From Termitomyces sp. T153 (taxonomy: Eukaryota; Basidiomycota; Agaricomycetes; Agaricales; Lyophyllaceae), in NCBI GenBank assembly GCA_018296165.2, contig JACKQL020000073.1, forward strand, positions 124,001 to 188,000: DNA of 64,000 nucleotides, written 5' to 3'. Shown in pieces: positions 45,951 through 56,642 of the stretch. Every line of letters begins with the position of its first letter. Positions within the stretch are counted from its first letter, which is position 1. The position numbers and the translations under genes are program-made. The notes under the pieces were generated by a model. That model saw only the letters and a list, made by a program, of their open reading frames with translations, ran no database searches and had not been told where the DNA came from.

Positions 45951-47420
45951 TTCACTAGTGAATGACAAGAAAAACTTGTTAAGGACCATAACACAGGCTT
46001 CCTTACTAGCGACAAAATCAAGGTATTGGTTGACATGGTCGCCAAGCAGGAAAAAGCATTTGCTTGGAAAGTTTCCGAACGAGGAAGCTTGCACCCTGAC
46101 TTCTTCCCACCAGTATGCATACCAACAATACCTCATGTACCTTGGGTTCAGCACAATCATCCCATACTCCCTGGGCTAGAAAAGGAAGTATGCAAGATTA
46201 TTTGCAACAAGATTAGCGCTGGCATCTATGAACCTTTGAACTCTGCTTACTGCTTGCAATGGTTTTATGTTCTCAAGAAGAATGGTAAGCTCAGGATTGT
46301 GCACAGCCTTGAGCCACTAAACTGTGTCACCATTCAAGTACCACCTTTTCCAGACCACATTGCTGAATCTTTCACTAGATGCATCTGCGGCGCCACTCTC
46401 AATCTCTACATTGGCTTTGAGCGACTTATTGACCCTGCCTCACATGACTTAACAACATTCCAGACTCCATTTGGTGCCCTTCACTTAGCGACCTTGCTGA
46501 TGGGATGGACCAACTCTGTGCCTATATTTCATTACAACATTACCTTCATTTTGCAGCCAGAGATCCCCCATAATGTGCTCAGCTTTATTGATGACATTGG
46601 TGCTAAAGAACCCAAGGACTAGAAGATCATTAATGGTAAACCCACTAAGCATCCCGCTAGCCCAAACATTCACCTAGTGCTATGGGAGTTCTTTGAACTT
46701 CTTAACAGGATTCTCCAGCAAGTGAAATATTGTGGTGGCACCTTCTCTGGTCACAAACTCATTCTTTGCACCCCAACTTTCAAGATTCTAGGTCATCTTT
46801 GCACTCCTAGTGGTCAAGTCCCTGACAAAAGTCACTTAGCCCTAATTGAGCAGTGGGGCCCTTGCAAGTTGCTATTGGAAGTCCAAGCTTTTCTAGGCAC
46901 AGTCAGGGTACTTAGGATTTTCATCAAGAACTTTGCCCACCAAGCCAATAACTTAACAAAACTTACTCATGTTGGCATCCCTTTTGAGTTCAGCCCTGAC
47001 CAGATAAATGCTCAATGTGACCTCATGAAAGCCTTACAAGATGCTAACCCCCCCTAGTTCCTATTGACTATGAATCACCTGACCCTGTCATCTTAGCGGT
47101 TGACACTTCATATATAGCAGTCAGATATTACCTTTGCCAATGCACTAATGACAATCACAAAGAACGTCGCTACAACCTTTGGATTGATTATGCTTAATAA
47201 CAGAGAAGCCAGATTCAGTCAGCCCAAGCTGGAACTCTATGGCCTTTATCAAGTGCTACAAGCTTTGCAGATGTACCTCATTGGCATTAGGAACTTCATT
47301 GTTGAAGTTGACACTTGCTACATTAAGGGTATGCTTCAGAACCCTGACATCCAGCCCTCCACTAGCATGAACCGCTGGATTATGGCAATTTTGATGTTTC
47401 ACTTCAAGCTGGTTCATGTC
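45951..47420 (+). pseudogene. Element E reverse transcriptase and RNase H
   Basis: 46026-46622 is a 199-codon block with KISAGIYEPLNSAYCLQWFY, KNGKLRIVHSLEPLN and the active site S-F-I-D-D-I-G at 46581-46601. The F/Y-I-D-D form fits a fungal Gypsy lineage distinct from the Y-L-D-D of D. 46677-47057 reads GHLCTPSGQVPDKSHLALIE and F-L-G-T-V-R-V-L-R-I-F. RNase H is at 47060-47420 (V-D-T-S-Y, NNREARFSQPKLELYGLYQV). Separate stops break it. Confidence 0.8.
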
Positions 47421-49141
47421 CCCAATAGTCTTTTGCGACACCTGCCACAGCCTGGCAACCCTCCAGTTGATGATAGCAACAACTCCATTTATAACAATTG
47501 GATTGATTGCTTGCATGAGTTCATGCACCAAGTTCAGCTACCACTACTGCTTCTTCACCAAGTCTCCATGGCTACCCATTGCCTACCTCCTGTGGTTGAG
47601 TACCCTTATTTGCAACCTTTAGCAACTTTTGCCAGTGACACAGACAATGCCCCACGATCAGCAACCAGCAACGATATTCAGCCTCTCCGAGATGACAGCA
47701 ACACCACCTATAGCGACGTGCCCCATAGTGCCAAAGAAAGCTATTGCTAGCGATGCCCACATACTTCTAGTCAAGAAATGGCTTCATGATCTCACCAGAC
47801 CCAATGGCCTTAGCAACAATGAGTATGCCACATTCATTTGCTACGCTTCTATGTTCTTTGTTAAAGGAGGCAAACTTTGGTGAAGAAGTCAAGATGGTGC
47901 TCACAAGCTGTTTGTTCCCACCACCAGTTGCCTATGAGTCTTAAAGGCCATGCATGACAATTTAGGACATAGAGGTCTTTTCGCTACTCACTCAGCCCTT
48001 CTAGAACGATTTTGGTGGCCTCAAGTTAGTGCTGATATCATATGGTACCTCTGGACTTGCCACCTCTGCCAAGTACACTAGATGACCAAAGTTCTCATCC
48101 TGCCAACCATCGCTACACCAGTGCCCTTATTCAAGATATATGTTGACACCATGTTTATGCCACCCTCCAATAAGTTCAAATATATCATTCAAGGATGTTG
48201 TTTGCTAACTCATTACCCCGAGCTTTGTATGCTCGCCAGAGAGAACACTGAAGCTATTGCTAAATGGCTATACAAGGACATCATCTGTCACTGAGGAGCG
48301 CTTAGTGAAATTGTTACCAACAATGGACCTCCAATTTTGAAGGCAGTCACCTACTTGGCAAAGAAGTATAACTTGCACCACATCCAGATCTCTGGTTACA
48401 ATAACTATGCCAATGGCATAGTCAAGCAACCCCACTTCAATGTTCACCAAGCTCTCTTCAAAGCGGTTGATGGCAACCAGTTCAGGTGGAGTACTGCTAC
48501 TTACTCTGTCTTTTGGTCAGAACATGTTACAGTTCACAAGCGAATGGGTTGCTCCCCATACTTCACAACAACTAGCACCCACCCTCTCCTGCCAGCTGAT
48601 ATAGTGAAAGCAACATATTTGCAACTGCCACCAAACTTGCTATTGTCAACAACTAACCTCATAGCCCACTGAGCAATTGACCCTACAATGTCGCCAAGAG
48701 GATCTCAACCACCTTCACAGTAACATGCTTAGTGCTCATCACCTAGCCACCATTCGCTTCAAAGCAGAACATGCCGCTACAATCTGTGGTTACAATTTCA
48801 AAACAGGCGACCTTGTACTGATGAGGAACACTAGAATTGAGGTGATGCATAACAAGAAAATGAAGCCTCATTACCTAGGCCCACTAGTGGTAATCTCTTG
48901 CAACTGTGGAGGCACTTACATTCTTTGCGAACTAGATGGCTCAGTACTGCATTGCTCCATTGCCGCCTTTTATTTGGTTCCTTATTTTGCTAGAGAACAC
49001 ATAACAGTGCCTAGTGACACCTTTGACATCGACACCTTGCAGCTCAGAGAACTCGAGCAAACTGACCTTGTAGACAATGATGATACTGGCAATGCCACCA
49101 GTGAAGAAGAAACTAAAAACTTACCTTTTGCTAAGCCCTAG
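47421..49141 (+). pseudogene. Element E integrase
   Basis: The zinc-binding segment lies near 47955-48075 (H-D-N-L-G-H...C-H-L-C). In the core, the first Asp is kept in Y-V-D-T-M-F (48139). The second lies in V-T-N-N-G-P-P (48310), where D-N-G is expected. The third lies in N-G-I-V-K-Q-P-H-F (48413), where Glu is expected. Both changes are G-to-A type. 48677-49141 is an uninterrupted 154-codon C-terminal part with KMKPHYLGPLVVISCNCGGT, a GPY/F-like module. Confidence 0.8.
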
Positions 49142-49533
49142 TGACTTTTCTTGACTCTGCCTCATTTCTCATTATTTTCATCCCTACTATCCAGAAAAAT
49201 TGTCAAAAATACCTTACATAAAACATTAAGTCCTTTCGTTTTCACTACTCTTTCATTTTTATTACCTTTGTTAAAAAAAAAAAAAGCCTTTCACAGACAT
49301 TCTACTTTACTATTTTTTGTTTTCGATGCTGTGATTGGCCATTCTGTCACCAGTGCTCGGCACACCTCTAGAAGTATTTTGCCATGATGACTTACTAAGT
49401 GTTTGCCTTCATGTGTCGCTAGTGTTAGGTAACAGTTGCTGTATTATACATTTTGGAGCTCCTTAAGGGGGCTAGTCTGTGTCTGTAATGCTAATAAAAA
49501 GAAGACAAAAGTATATACAGGAGGTGACTGTCA
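49142..49533. other. Spacer between element E pol and antisense gene
   Basis: Pyrimidine-rich sequence with an A12 run (about 49273-49285). It probably contains 3' ends of both convergent transcripts. No gene. Confidence 0.5.
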
Positions 49534-51540
49534 CTAGGCATCGAGGTTGGCATTATTGTCAGGCACCTCCACCAGATCCTCCTTCTCCCAATCTTCCTTA
49601 CTGACATTGTTCTCCTCCTGCCAGGCCAGGAAGGCCTGACAGTCACACTGATACCCCACCAGTGTTGCCAATATTTGCTTGGCAACAGCATACCATGCCT
49701 GCACTGCTAACAACTCCTCTCTTGCTGCCTCCAACTCCCTCTGGAACTGCTGTTCCATGCCTGCTGCCCTCTCATTGAAATCCACTAGCGACGTCGCTGA
49801 TGTTAGCGGCATTGGCCAACCCAAGTCCTCACCCAGCCACTCCAGTTCATTGTCACTAACCTGGCACAAGGGCATGTCGCTCCAGGTACCCTAGCAAAGT
49901 GGTTAGCAATCAAGAAGATAGTGAATAAGAATAACTTACTCATTGTTGGACCACAACTTCCTTGACCCCTTTGTCCTCCTCCTTGTCCTCCTCAATGGTG
50001 ACTGGGGTGGCCTCAAACTCCTCCTCACCCTTGACCTCCATGTTGCTCACCTCCCGCTCTGCCTCAGCAACTGCTGCCAAGGGAGTTGTCTCCCTCATCT
50101 CCACATCTCCCTTGCCCTCCTTGCTAGCGACCATTCATAGTTGCTTAGCACTAGCAACCAAAGCGGGACTTGCTGTTCATTTTTATGCCAGAGGCACTTT
50201 GTTGTCGCTGTCATTATTGTTGCCATTGTCGCCACCATCCTCCTTGTCACTCTCCACCAACTCCCTACTCTTCACCTTAGCAGCCCCGCTACCTCCACTT
50301 GTTGCCTCCTCCTGCAATGTTGGTAGGTTCAAGCTCAAGTGCTTGACCTTGATGGGTTCCCCTCTCTTCACCAACTCCCTCTGTCACTCTACAAAAACCC
50401 TTGCATTCCTTACTGATGCTGCCTTTGTCACTATCCTCTTAGCAAACTTGCTGCCTGTGCTCCTCAATGAGCAGCTGCTGTGCAAACAGCTCTTCCTCGT
50501 GCTGTCGCAACAATAGCAGGGCTGGGCCCCTGTTGGGTACCAGCAGCCCTCTGGGTCATTGTCAGCCCAGCAGTTGTTGCACTGAAAAATTGTTAGCAAC
50601 TAATTGAGAGACAATCACTAAGTGCTTACCACTCCTTGCATGTGCTTATACTCTTGTCGCTTCTCTAGTGACACTGTTACTTTCCCCTTTGCCTTCTTCA
50701 GCACCACTCCAGCCTCCAACCCCATATTCACCACTGTCAAGGCCTTTTGCCAATGAAGAAGTATAGCCAAGCGCTTGTCAGTAAAGGTTTCTTCACTTTG
50801 TTCCTGCAAAAGAAAAGTTAGCAATCGTTGCCAAGAATTAGTGAAAAAGAAAGACTTACCTCAATATCCTCACCCTCCTCTTCTTGTGCCTTTCCCTTCC
50901 CTTTGCTCCTTGGAGTTGTCGCCAATCTTGGTGATGCCACCAGCCACAGCCTTGGGAGTCAAGGGGCCTGCCTCTTGAATGTCCCCACAATTTGCTGTCT
51001 CCTCACCCTTGTGGCCCTCGCTCTGTTCCTCCCCCCTCGCCACTGCTAACACACTTATTGGGTGCTGGAAGAAAAACTGGTCATTTGGCCTCAAGTCTTC
51101 AAAGAGCTAATGTACCTTAGCAGTGTTGCTAGCACTAGTGACTATCAGGGCACTTACCGTCATTCCTGCAGTCAGGTCATCCATTAGGAACTCCAAGGAG
51201 GGATCAACAGGAGCCTAGTGAAAAGTGTTAAAACTGTTGCTAAGAAGAAGAAAAGAAGAGATGAACTTACAAAGTGAACATCAAACAGGCAAACCCATTC
51301 CTCCCCCTTGTATTGTTCATAGAGCTGGTGACACTCCTTCTTGACAGTTGCCAACTCCAGCCACTCAACACCACTCCCCACAGTCTTGAACCACTGCAAC
51401 CATGTCTAGAAGATGGCAGTCACCACCAAGCAAGGATCCTTCGCTAAAGACACACAGGCCACAGCAAGTAGACAGTCAACCCAATCAAGGAAAGTGTGGG
51501 CCATGGTGATTTTCTCAAGTTGAGAGGCGAGGTTAGCCAT
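49534..51540 (-). pseudogene. Element E antisense multi-exon gene with zinc-cluster-like motif
   Basis: It starts with ATG at 51540 (MANLASQLEKITMAHTFLDW). Exon 1, 51540-51271, has one TAG at 51406-51408. Exon 2 is 51214-51158 and exon 3 starts at 51106. The first two introns have GTAAGT donors and TAG acceptors and keep the frame. Later exons include about 50803-50630 (DKRLAILLHWQKALTVVNMG) and 50583-50180, which opens with C-N-N-C-x8-C-x8-C-Y-C-C-x6-C. Then comes an acidic Glu/Lys-rich stretch (50134-49940). The last exon, 49895-49534, has a coiled coil (FQRELEAAREELLAVQAWYA). A few stops suggest recent decay. Integration next to the polypurine tract, facing pol, matches elements A and D. 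A DNA- or chromatin-binding role is possible but unproven. Confidence 0.7.
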
Positions 51541-51701
51541 AGCAATAAGATCGAGATAGTAGTAGAGATTAGATGAGAGGAAAGTGGGGGTGATGAAGTT
51601 CAAGCAATACTGCTAGCTATTTTTATTTGAAACTTTTTGGTGCACAGACCAAGTAATTGAACATGTGACTTTAGGGTTGACTGAGAACAGTCAAGATTTC
51701 A

Positions 51702-51713
51702 GTATAGGAGAGG
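51702..51713 (+). other. Polypurine tract of element E
   Basis: GTATAGGAGAGG directly precedes the 3' LTR start at 51714. Confidence 0.55.
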
Positions 51714-52649
51714 AGATGAGCCCCAGTTGTCACTGAGCACTATTTTTGGCATTTTGGACTTAGCAGCAGCTGACTACTTTAAATTTGGCACAAGTCACAA
51801 CATTTAGCATGCGGGGCCTAGCCCAAGGTCTGGACCAAAGCACAAGACTCTAGTGACCACAAGACTTATTGATCATGAGGAATATCACATGGAGCCTGGA
51901 ACTTGGGCCTAGATCATCAAGGCCTAGACCTTTCCTAGCAACGATTATTAGCGACCCTAGCAATTCTGGCAACAAAAAGGTGTTCTCTTACCATATATGG
52001 ACATATTACCAGACACATACCTTTTTACTATCATTCCTCTTATTGAATTTACCAATATACTTGAACAGCATTTACACTTCAGAGACTTTGCTTATAGTTT
52101 TCACCTGGTTACAGATTGACACCTTGTATAGACCATAAACACATTGACAGACACTGTTGCTAGTAGCGACTATTTGCTTACTTTCCCATACTATACTTTG
52201 GAACTGTATAAATACTTGTACATAAACACTTCATCATTGAACAACCCATCCAATAGAGAACTGACTTGGATAGATCCCCTCGAGCTGTGCCATCTATCTC
52301 TAAGCTTACCAGCTTGAGATTTCACTTTGCTTCTCTCGTTCCTCTATTGCCATTGATGTTGGCTTAGCAACAAGCCTTATCAACTTTGACCTCGACTTAG
52401 TGTGGTGCCAACTGTGGGTGCCTTTTGCGTTATTTCAACTTAGTGACGTTAGCGACTGTAGCTAGCGACCATTTTACTGACCTTTTCAACTTCACCTTAC
52501 AACACAACTTTCACTCTCATTCGCTGGGACAGTTACTGACTTGCCCTCAAACTATTAACTTCCTACTGCCAGCTACCCTATCTAGTGACTAGTGTTAGGT
52601 CCTCTTTTTAGATTTCCTGCATGGCACTAGGCAGCATAGGAGCACATCA
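51714..52649 (+). repeat. 3' LTR of element E
   Basis: It begins AGATGAGCC, where TGATGAGC is expected, and ends GGAGCACATCA. It matches 41861-42782 closely. Confidence 0.9.
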
Positions 52650-53870
52650 ACGGACTCATGGAGCACCTCCTGCTGCCCCAAGGCTGCCTCATTGGCAAGC
52701 CACTCCTCCCACCTCTGTGCTCTCTCTACCATCGCCTGGGGCACTCCTATGTTAGGCCCCCCCTGAGCCCCCTGCACCTCCAACTCCTCTGACTAGTGTG
52801 CCGCCACCTCTGCCCATGCCTTCCACTGCATCACCTGAGCATGCAACTCCTGCAACTGGGACAACCACTCTGTGGCCATTCCCATGGTCATGTCCTTATC
52901 CCTTTGTGCTGCATTTCTCTCCCTCCAAGCCTTATCCTGCTCCCTCCAGACCCCATCTCTATCCTCCCCAACCCTCTGAGCCTCCTCCTCATACATGGCC
53001 AACAATTGTTCTAACCCCTCTACCCAATGCCACAGGAAAGCCTTGGTGGCTAACAACGACTCCTCCATGGACTGCTCGACTAGGGCCCCAGAGGTCAGGA
53101 AATATACTGCAGGGCCTGGGGGGCCCGCCATTGCCTGCTCCTTCTATGCCCGCTTGCTTGGCCCTGCCTCCAGCAATGGGGATGCCCTCTGCTTCCCCTT
53201 GTTCCATGTTGAAGGGGCCCTCTCCCTCCATAGAGGCCTGACCTTCATTGTGGACTGCCCTGTGCTACTCCCTCCCTCTACTCCAGAACCCTGCCCCATC
53301 ACTCTGCCCCTCTGCCCCTCCTCCAACTGTGCCATGACCCACTCTCGATCTTATCCTTGCTCTGCTGCAATGCAAGCAGCATGCCAACTCAAGGTAATGG
53401 AGCACTTCTCATGCCACAAGTGACACAGGAGACACACCAATGTGTTCTGCTGCACTCCTGATATGGGCTCCTCAAACTCACACTGCTCCCCTTGCTGGGT
53501 GCAGGACATGCACTATGGGAGTAGGTTAGCTTAGAAAGGGAGAAAACATGACAATCACTCACTGGGGCCACCACCTGGCACCACTCTAAGGTCAGGGGGC
53601 CCCTCACCCACCCCATGGCCTCTACAAACTGCTCCAGTATTACCTCTGCCTGTAGAACCCTTGAACCCACAGGAATAGGATGGACCACCCCCAGGCCAAG
53701 GCCAGGTCTGGAATGCAAGGTGGGGGCTGCCCCCACTGCCAACTGTGCTGGGACTTTGCCCAACAAGAGCTCTGAGGGGCCTGCCACTGCCACTGACAAC
53801 TCTGCTAGAATTGTCTCAGCACTTGGAGCACAAAGAACAAGACTGCACTTATGACTGCAATACATTGCCT
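52650..53870 (-). pseudogene. Element D antisense gene, 5' and middle exons
   Basis: 53865-53575 encodes an Ala/Leu/Val-rich part (AETILAELSVAVAGPSELLL). An intron with GTGAGT donor and TAG acceptor (about 53571-53522) follows. The next exon opens with C-M-S-C-x6-C, fifteen residues, C-L-L-C-x6-C (53518-53400). In the same frame, after TAA and TAG stops, come K-G-K-Q-R-A-S-P-L-L-E-A-G-P-S-K-R-A (53200-53145) and a coiled coil ending W-E-E-W-L-A-N-E-A-A-L-G (about 52700). The R-A-S-P...A-G-P-S-K-R and W-L-A-N-x-A-A blocks match element A's antisense gene. The gene continues at 41860-41440 across element E. Confidence 0.65.
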
Positions 53871-54190
53871 GGATGTGCCTGCAATCCTGACAACTCTCAG
53901 AATCCTCAGAGAAGGAGGAGGAAAAGGATTGTGCAGAGAGGGATGGGGATGCTGCTGGGGAATATGCAGAGGAGGAGATTGTAGAAAGTTTGTGAACTCT
54001 GGGGTATATCTGACCCTTTTTAATGACTTAGAAAGAGCCCCCTGACAAATGGCAGCCATACTTTGACTTCATTCCCCATGCCACCTCTTACTGCAGTTTG
54101 ATCAATATTACTCAACTTCAATTCTCATGCTCTGCCAATCCCTGAACTGTGCCTTGTGTCTTGAGGGTCTCAATGCTGAATGGGTGGTAA
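53871..54190. other. Spacer between antisense gene and 3' LTR of element D
   Basis: Probable 5' flank of the antisense gene. It ends with a G-rich tract (GCTGAATGGGTGG) just before the LTR, corresponding to the polypurine tract of element A. Confidence 0.5.
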
Positions 54191-55243
54191 TGTCATGACC
54201 CACTCCCTGGACCCCCAACATTGTTCCCAGCCCACTTGCTTCTCTGGAGTCCCTCCTCCAATGCCTCATCAAAACCCCCAACCATTGAACACCCTCTGCA
54301 GCCATCCCAGGTAACTCCAATGCTTCTCTGGAAAACTCCAATGGCTCCCTGGCTAACTCTGATAACCTTTTCCACAGCTGTCAATGCTTTGCCTGACTCT
54401 TCTGAGCCCCTGGAACCCTTCTCCACCATTCCTGACCCTGTTGTGCATCTGGCTCACCACCCTGGCTCACTTGACCTCCTCTAAAGCATCACAACAACCC
54501 TAGAGCAACCCGCATCCCCAACTGATCCTATCAGAATATCACCACAGCCTGCCCCTCAATCACAACTGACACCTGTCAACTCCGCATGGCTCAATTGAGC
54601 CCTGCCACCACACCCACTGCCCCCCAGAGCTCTCCAGTAGTCAGTATATAATCTATAGAGTAGCACCTTGTATCCTAGTCTTGATATTGCATTAACTGGT
54701 TACTTGTGTCTTGTGTTTCTTTCTGTCTCTGTTTCTAATTTTAGTCTCAAATCTATCTCTTGTTCTCAGTCTCATCTCATCTTGCCTCTATCTTGTCTTG
54801 ATTGTCTCTATTTCCTTTGTTTCTCTAAGTTCTTTTCAACTCTGATGTCAGTATGAACTCCATGCACATGCTATGACCCCCAAACATTCTTACAGCAACT
54901 CTGGACCTCACTCCTTGCTCAGCCCTGGAACCCATCAAGTCTTAATTGATTACCTGTCAAACTCTGGCTCTGCCTCCATCACTTGCAAAGCCTCCACTTG
55001 CCCTGCAATCTATTTGCATGCCTGTGAATCTGTTCCCAATAACTGCTCAAGCCCAATATACTTGGTCTTAGACTTCCCTGGACCACTCTGGACTTGCTCA
55101 GACCACTCCCTTTAGCTTCCCCTCACAAGTCTCTCCACTCTGCACCAACCCTGGAGTGCTAGGTTATAAGCACAGGACATTGCATCTGCCTAGTAAGGAC
55201 TCACTCAGTGTAGCTGAGCCCCTGTAGTCAGCAGAACCTGACA
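54191..55243 (+). repeat. 3' LTR of element D (1053 bp)
   Basis: It begins TGTCATGACC and ends AGAACCTGACA. TATATAATC at 54645-54653 is followed by TAGTCTTGATATTGC at about 54677. The transition-rich differences from element A are what CpG decay would give. Confidence 0.9.
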
Positions 55244-56098
55244 CTTCCCCACTGTACTCACCAATACTCCTTTGACCTACTCCAACCTTTCTCCACTCCT
55301 GCTACCTGCCCTAGCAATCTCTGACACTTCTCCAGCAAACTCTAGTGATTCTCTAATGGGCCCTGACACATTCTCTGTGGGCTCCATCAAACTCCTCAAC
55401 CCTTTCTGAGCTCCTGGGCACCTTCAACATCCCTTCTAACTCCAGTACATGTTGCTGACTTGTCCCCTTGACTTACCCAACTATTCTGGAACTTCTCAGC
55501 AACTATGGGGCAGCCTGCATGAGTTCCTATTAGAATATCACTGTGGCCTGCTAGCTGATCAGAACTAACACTTGTCAACCCTGTGCAGCTCTGACAAGCC
55601 CTGCCATTACACTCACAATCCCCAGAGGAGGCACAGTAGCTAGTATATAAGTTGTAGAGTAGCAGCCATTACAGTAGTCTTGATATTACTAATATTCTCT
55701 TGATATGTTTGTATCTGTTACATTTTCTGGTTTTGTCTTTGTTTCTGTCTCTAGTCTCATGATTCTCAAAATCTTTCATTCTTGTCTCTGTCTTATCTTG
55801 ACTCTGTCTCATCTCATCTCTTGCTATTTTCTTTTCCTTTCACATTTGCCTAAGTTTCTTTCAACTCTAACTCTGTTCCAAATCTCTGTTTATATTATAT
55901 TTACACATTTACCACTCCATACACTCATATCTAGCTCCAGGCTTGTTCTACACTTCCCCAGACCACCCCAGACTTGCTTGGACTACTCTCCCCAACTTAT
56001 TCTCACAACATCTGGACCTTTCCAGAGTGCTAGGTTATATCTGCCTAGTAAGGACTTGACCAGTTAAGCTGAGTTCTCATAGTCAGTGGAACCTGATA
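55244..56098 (+). repeat. LTR fragment of the A/D family, insertion target of element D
   Basis: It starts inside the LTR (about 60 bp of the start missing) and ends GTGGAACCTGATA. TATATAAG lies near 55643 and TAGTCTTGATATT near 55675. Its left part should have lain before D's lost 5' end. Confidence 0.8.
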
Positions 56099-56099
56099 C

Positions 56100-56136
56100 A
56101 CAGAACTCCTCCTTGCCAAGTTTACTTACAATAACC
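56100..56136 (+). pseudogene. Tiny D-type integrase fragment
   Basis: GAACTCCTCCTTGCCAAGTT and the following bases resemble 40579-40611 of element D (E-L-P-L-A-K-F-T-Y-N-N) with a handful of transitions. Confidence 0.45.
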
Positions 56137-56640
56137 ATATAGAGACATAGATATGTAATGTGTCCTATATTACAGTGAAGCATGCTTTGGATTCTATCCT
56201 ACATCACTAACAGAGTCTGCTACACCATAGCAGAATCCCCACAATGTAGCATATTATATGGGTGCTGTGGAGGCTATATATTGTGCCATATTATACATAT
56301 CCAGTAGAGTCCTTTGACCAGGATCTGGAGCCTGCTAATTACTACTGGGTCCATTGCAATTACATTTAATAGTGACTAGCCCCACTTAACACTAAAATCT
56401 GCTAGTGTCAGTGGACTAGCAGCAGGTTCATCTGCCAGCTATTTCTCATGACTGGCTGCCACTGCTTGTGACAAAATCCATCCTCAGGAACATATCCACC
56501 CACTGCCATCAGAAAGCTGCTGAGAAGACAGGTGACCAAAGCCAGTACCACCATTGGCAAAAAGCCACTTAAATGAAAAGTGATATGAAGATCTATTTTA
56601 ACTGCAGAAATAACAGTCAAGGAATAGCAGAAACACAGCA
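56137..56640. other. Unassigned sequence
   Basis: AT-rich, frames below 80 codons, nothing recognised. Confidence 0.4.
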
Positions 56641-56642
56641 TT

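Larger units (their letters stand above)
41861..52649 (+). mobile_element. Element E: complete Gypsy LTR retrotransposon nested in element D
   Basis: E is bounded by LTRs of 922 and 936 bp that are nearly identical, with differences mostly C/T or G/A plus a few small indels. The flanks are ATGG (41857-41860) and ACGG (52650-52653), a TSD differing by one CpG-type transition. Order: 5' LTR, tRNA-type primer site, Gag, protease, RT, RNase H, integrase, antisense gene, polypurine tract, 3' LTR. Many stops show it is no longer autonomous. It sits in an intron-like part of D's antisense gene. Confidence 0.88.
37638..55243 (+). mobile_element. Element D: decayed chromovirus, 5'-truncated and split by element E
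   Basis: D consists of 37638-41860 and 52650-55243. The 5' LTR and Gag are lost at the junction with the solo LTR. Pol (RT, RNase H, integrase, chromodomain), an antisense gene and the 3' LTR remain. CpG is strongly depleted and many stops lie in pol. It is a relative of element A. Chromodomains bind methylated histone H3 and target such elements to heterochromatin, which fits this repeat-dense region. Confidence 0.85.

Noticed and set aside
49943..50516. Plus-strand frames up to 184 codons in the 3' part of element E
   Set aside because: They are Ser/Leu-rich shadows of the minus-strand antisense gene, which has introns and a cysteine motif.
52796..53423. Plus-strand Pro/Cys-rich frames in element D
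   Set aside because: They mirror the minus-strand coiled-coil gene, whose homologue in element A supports that strand.
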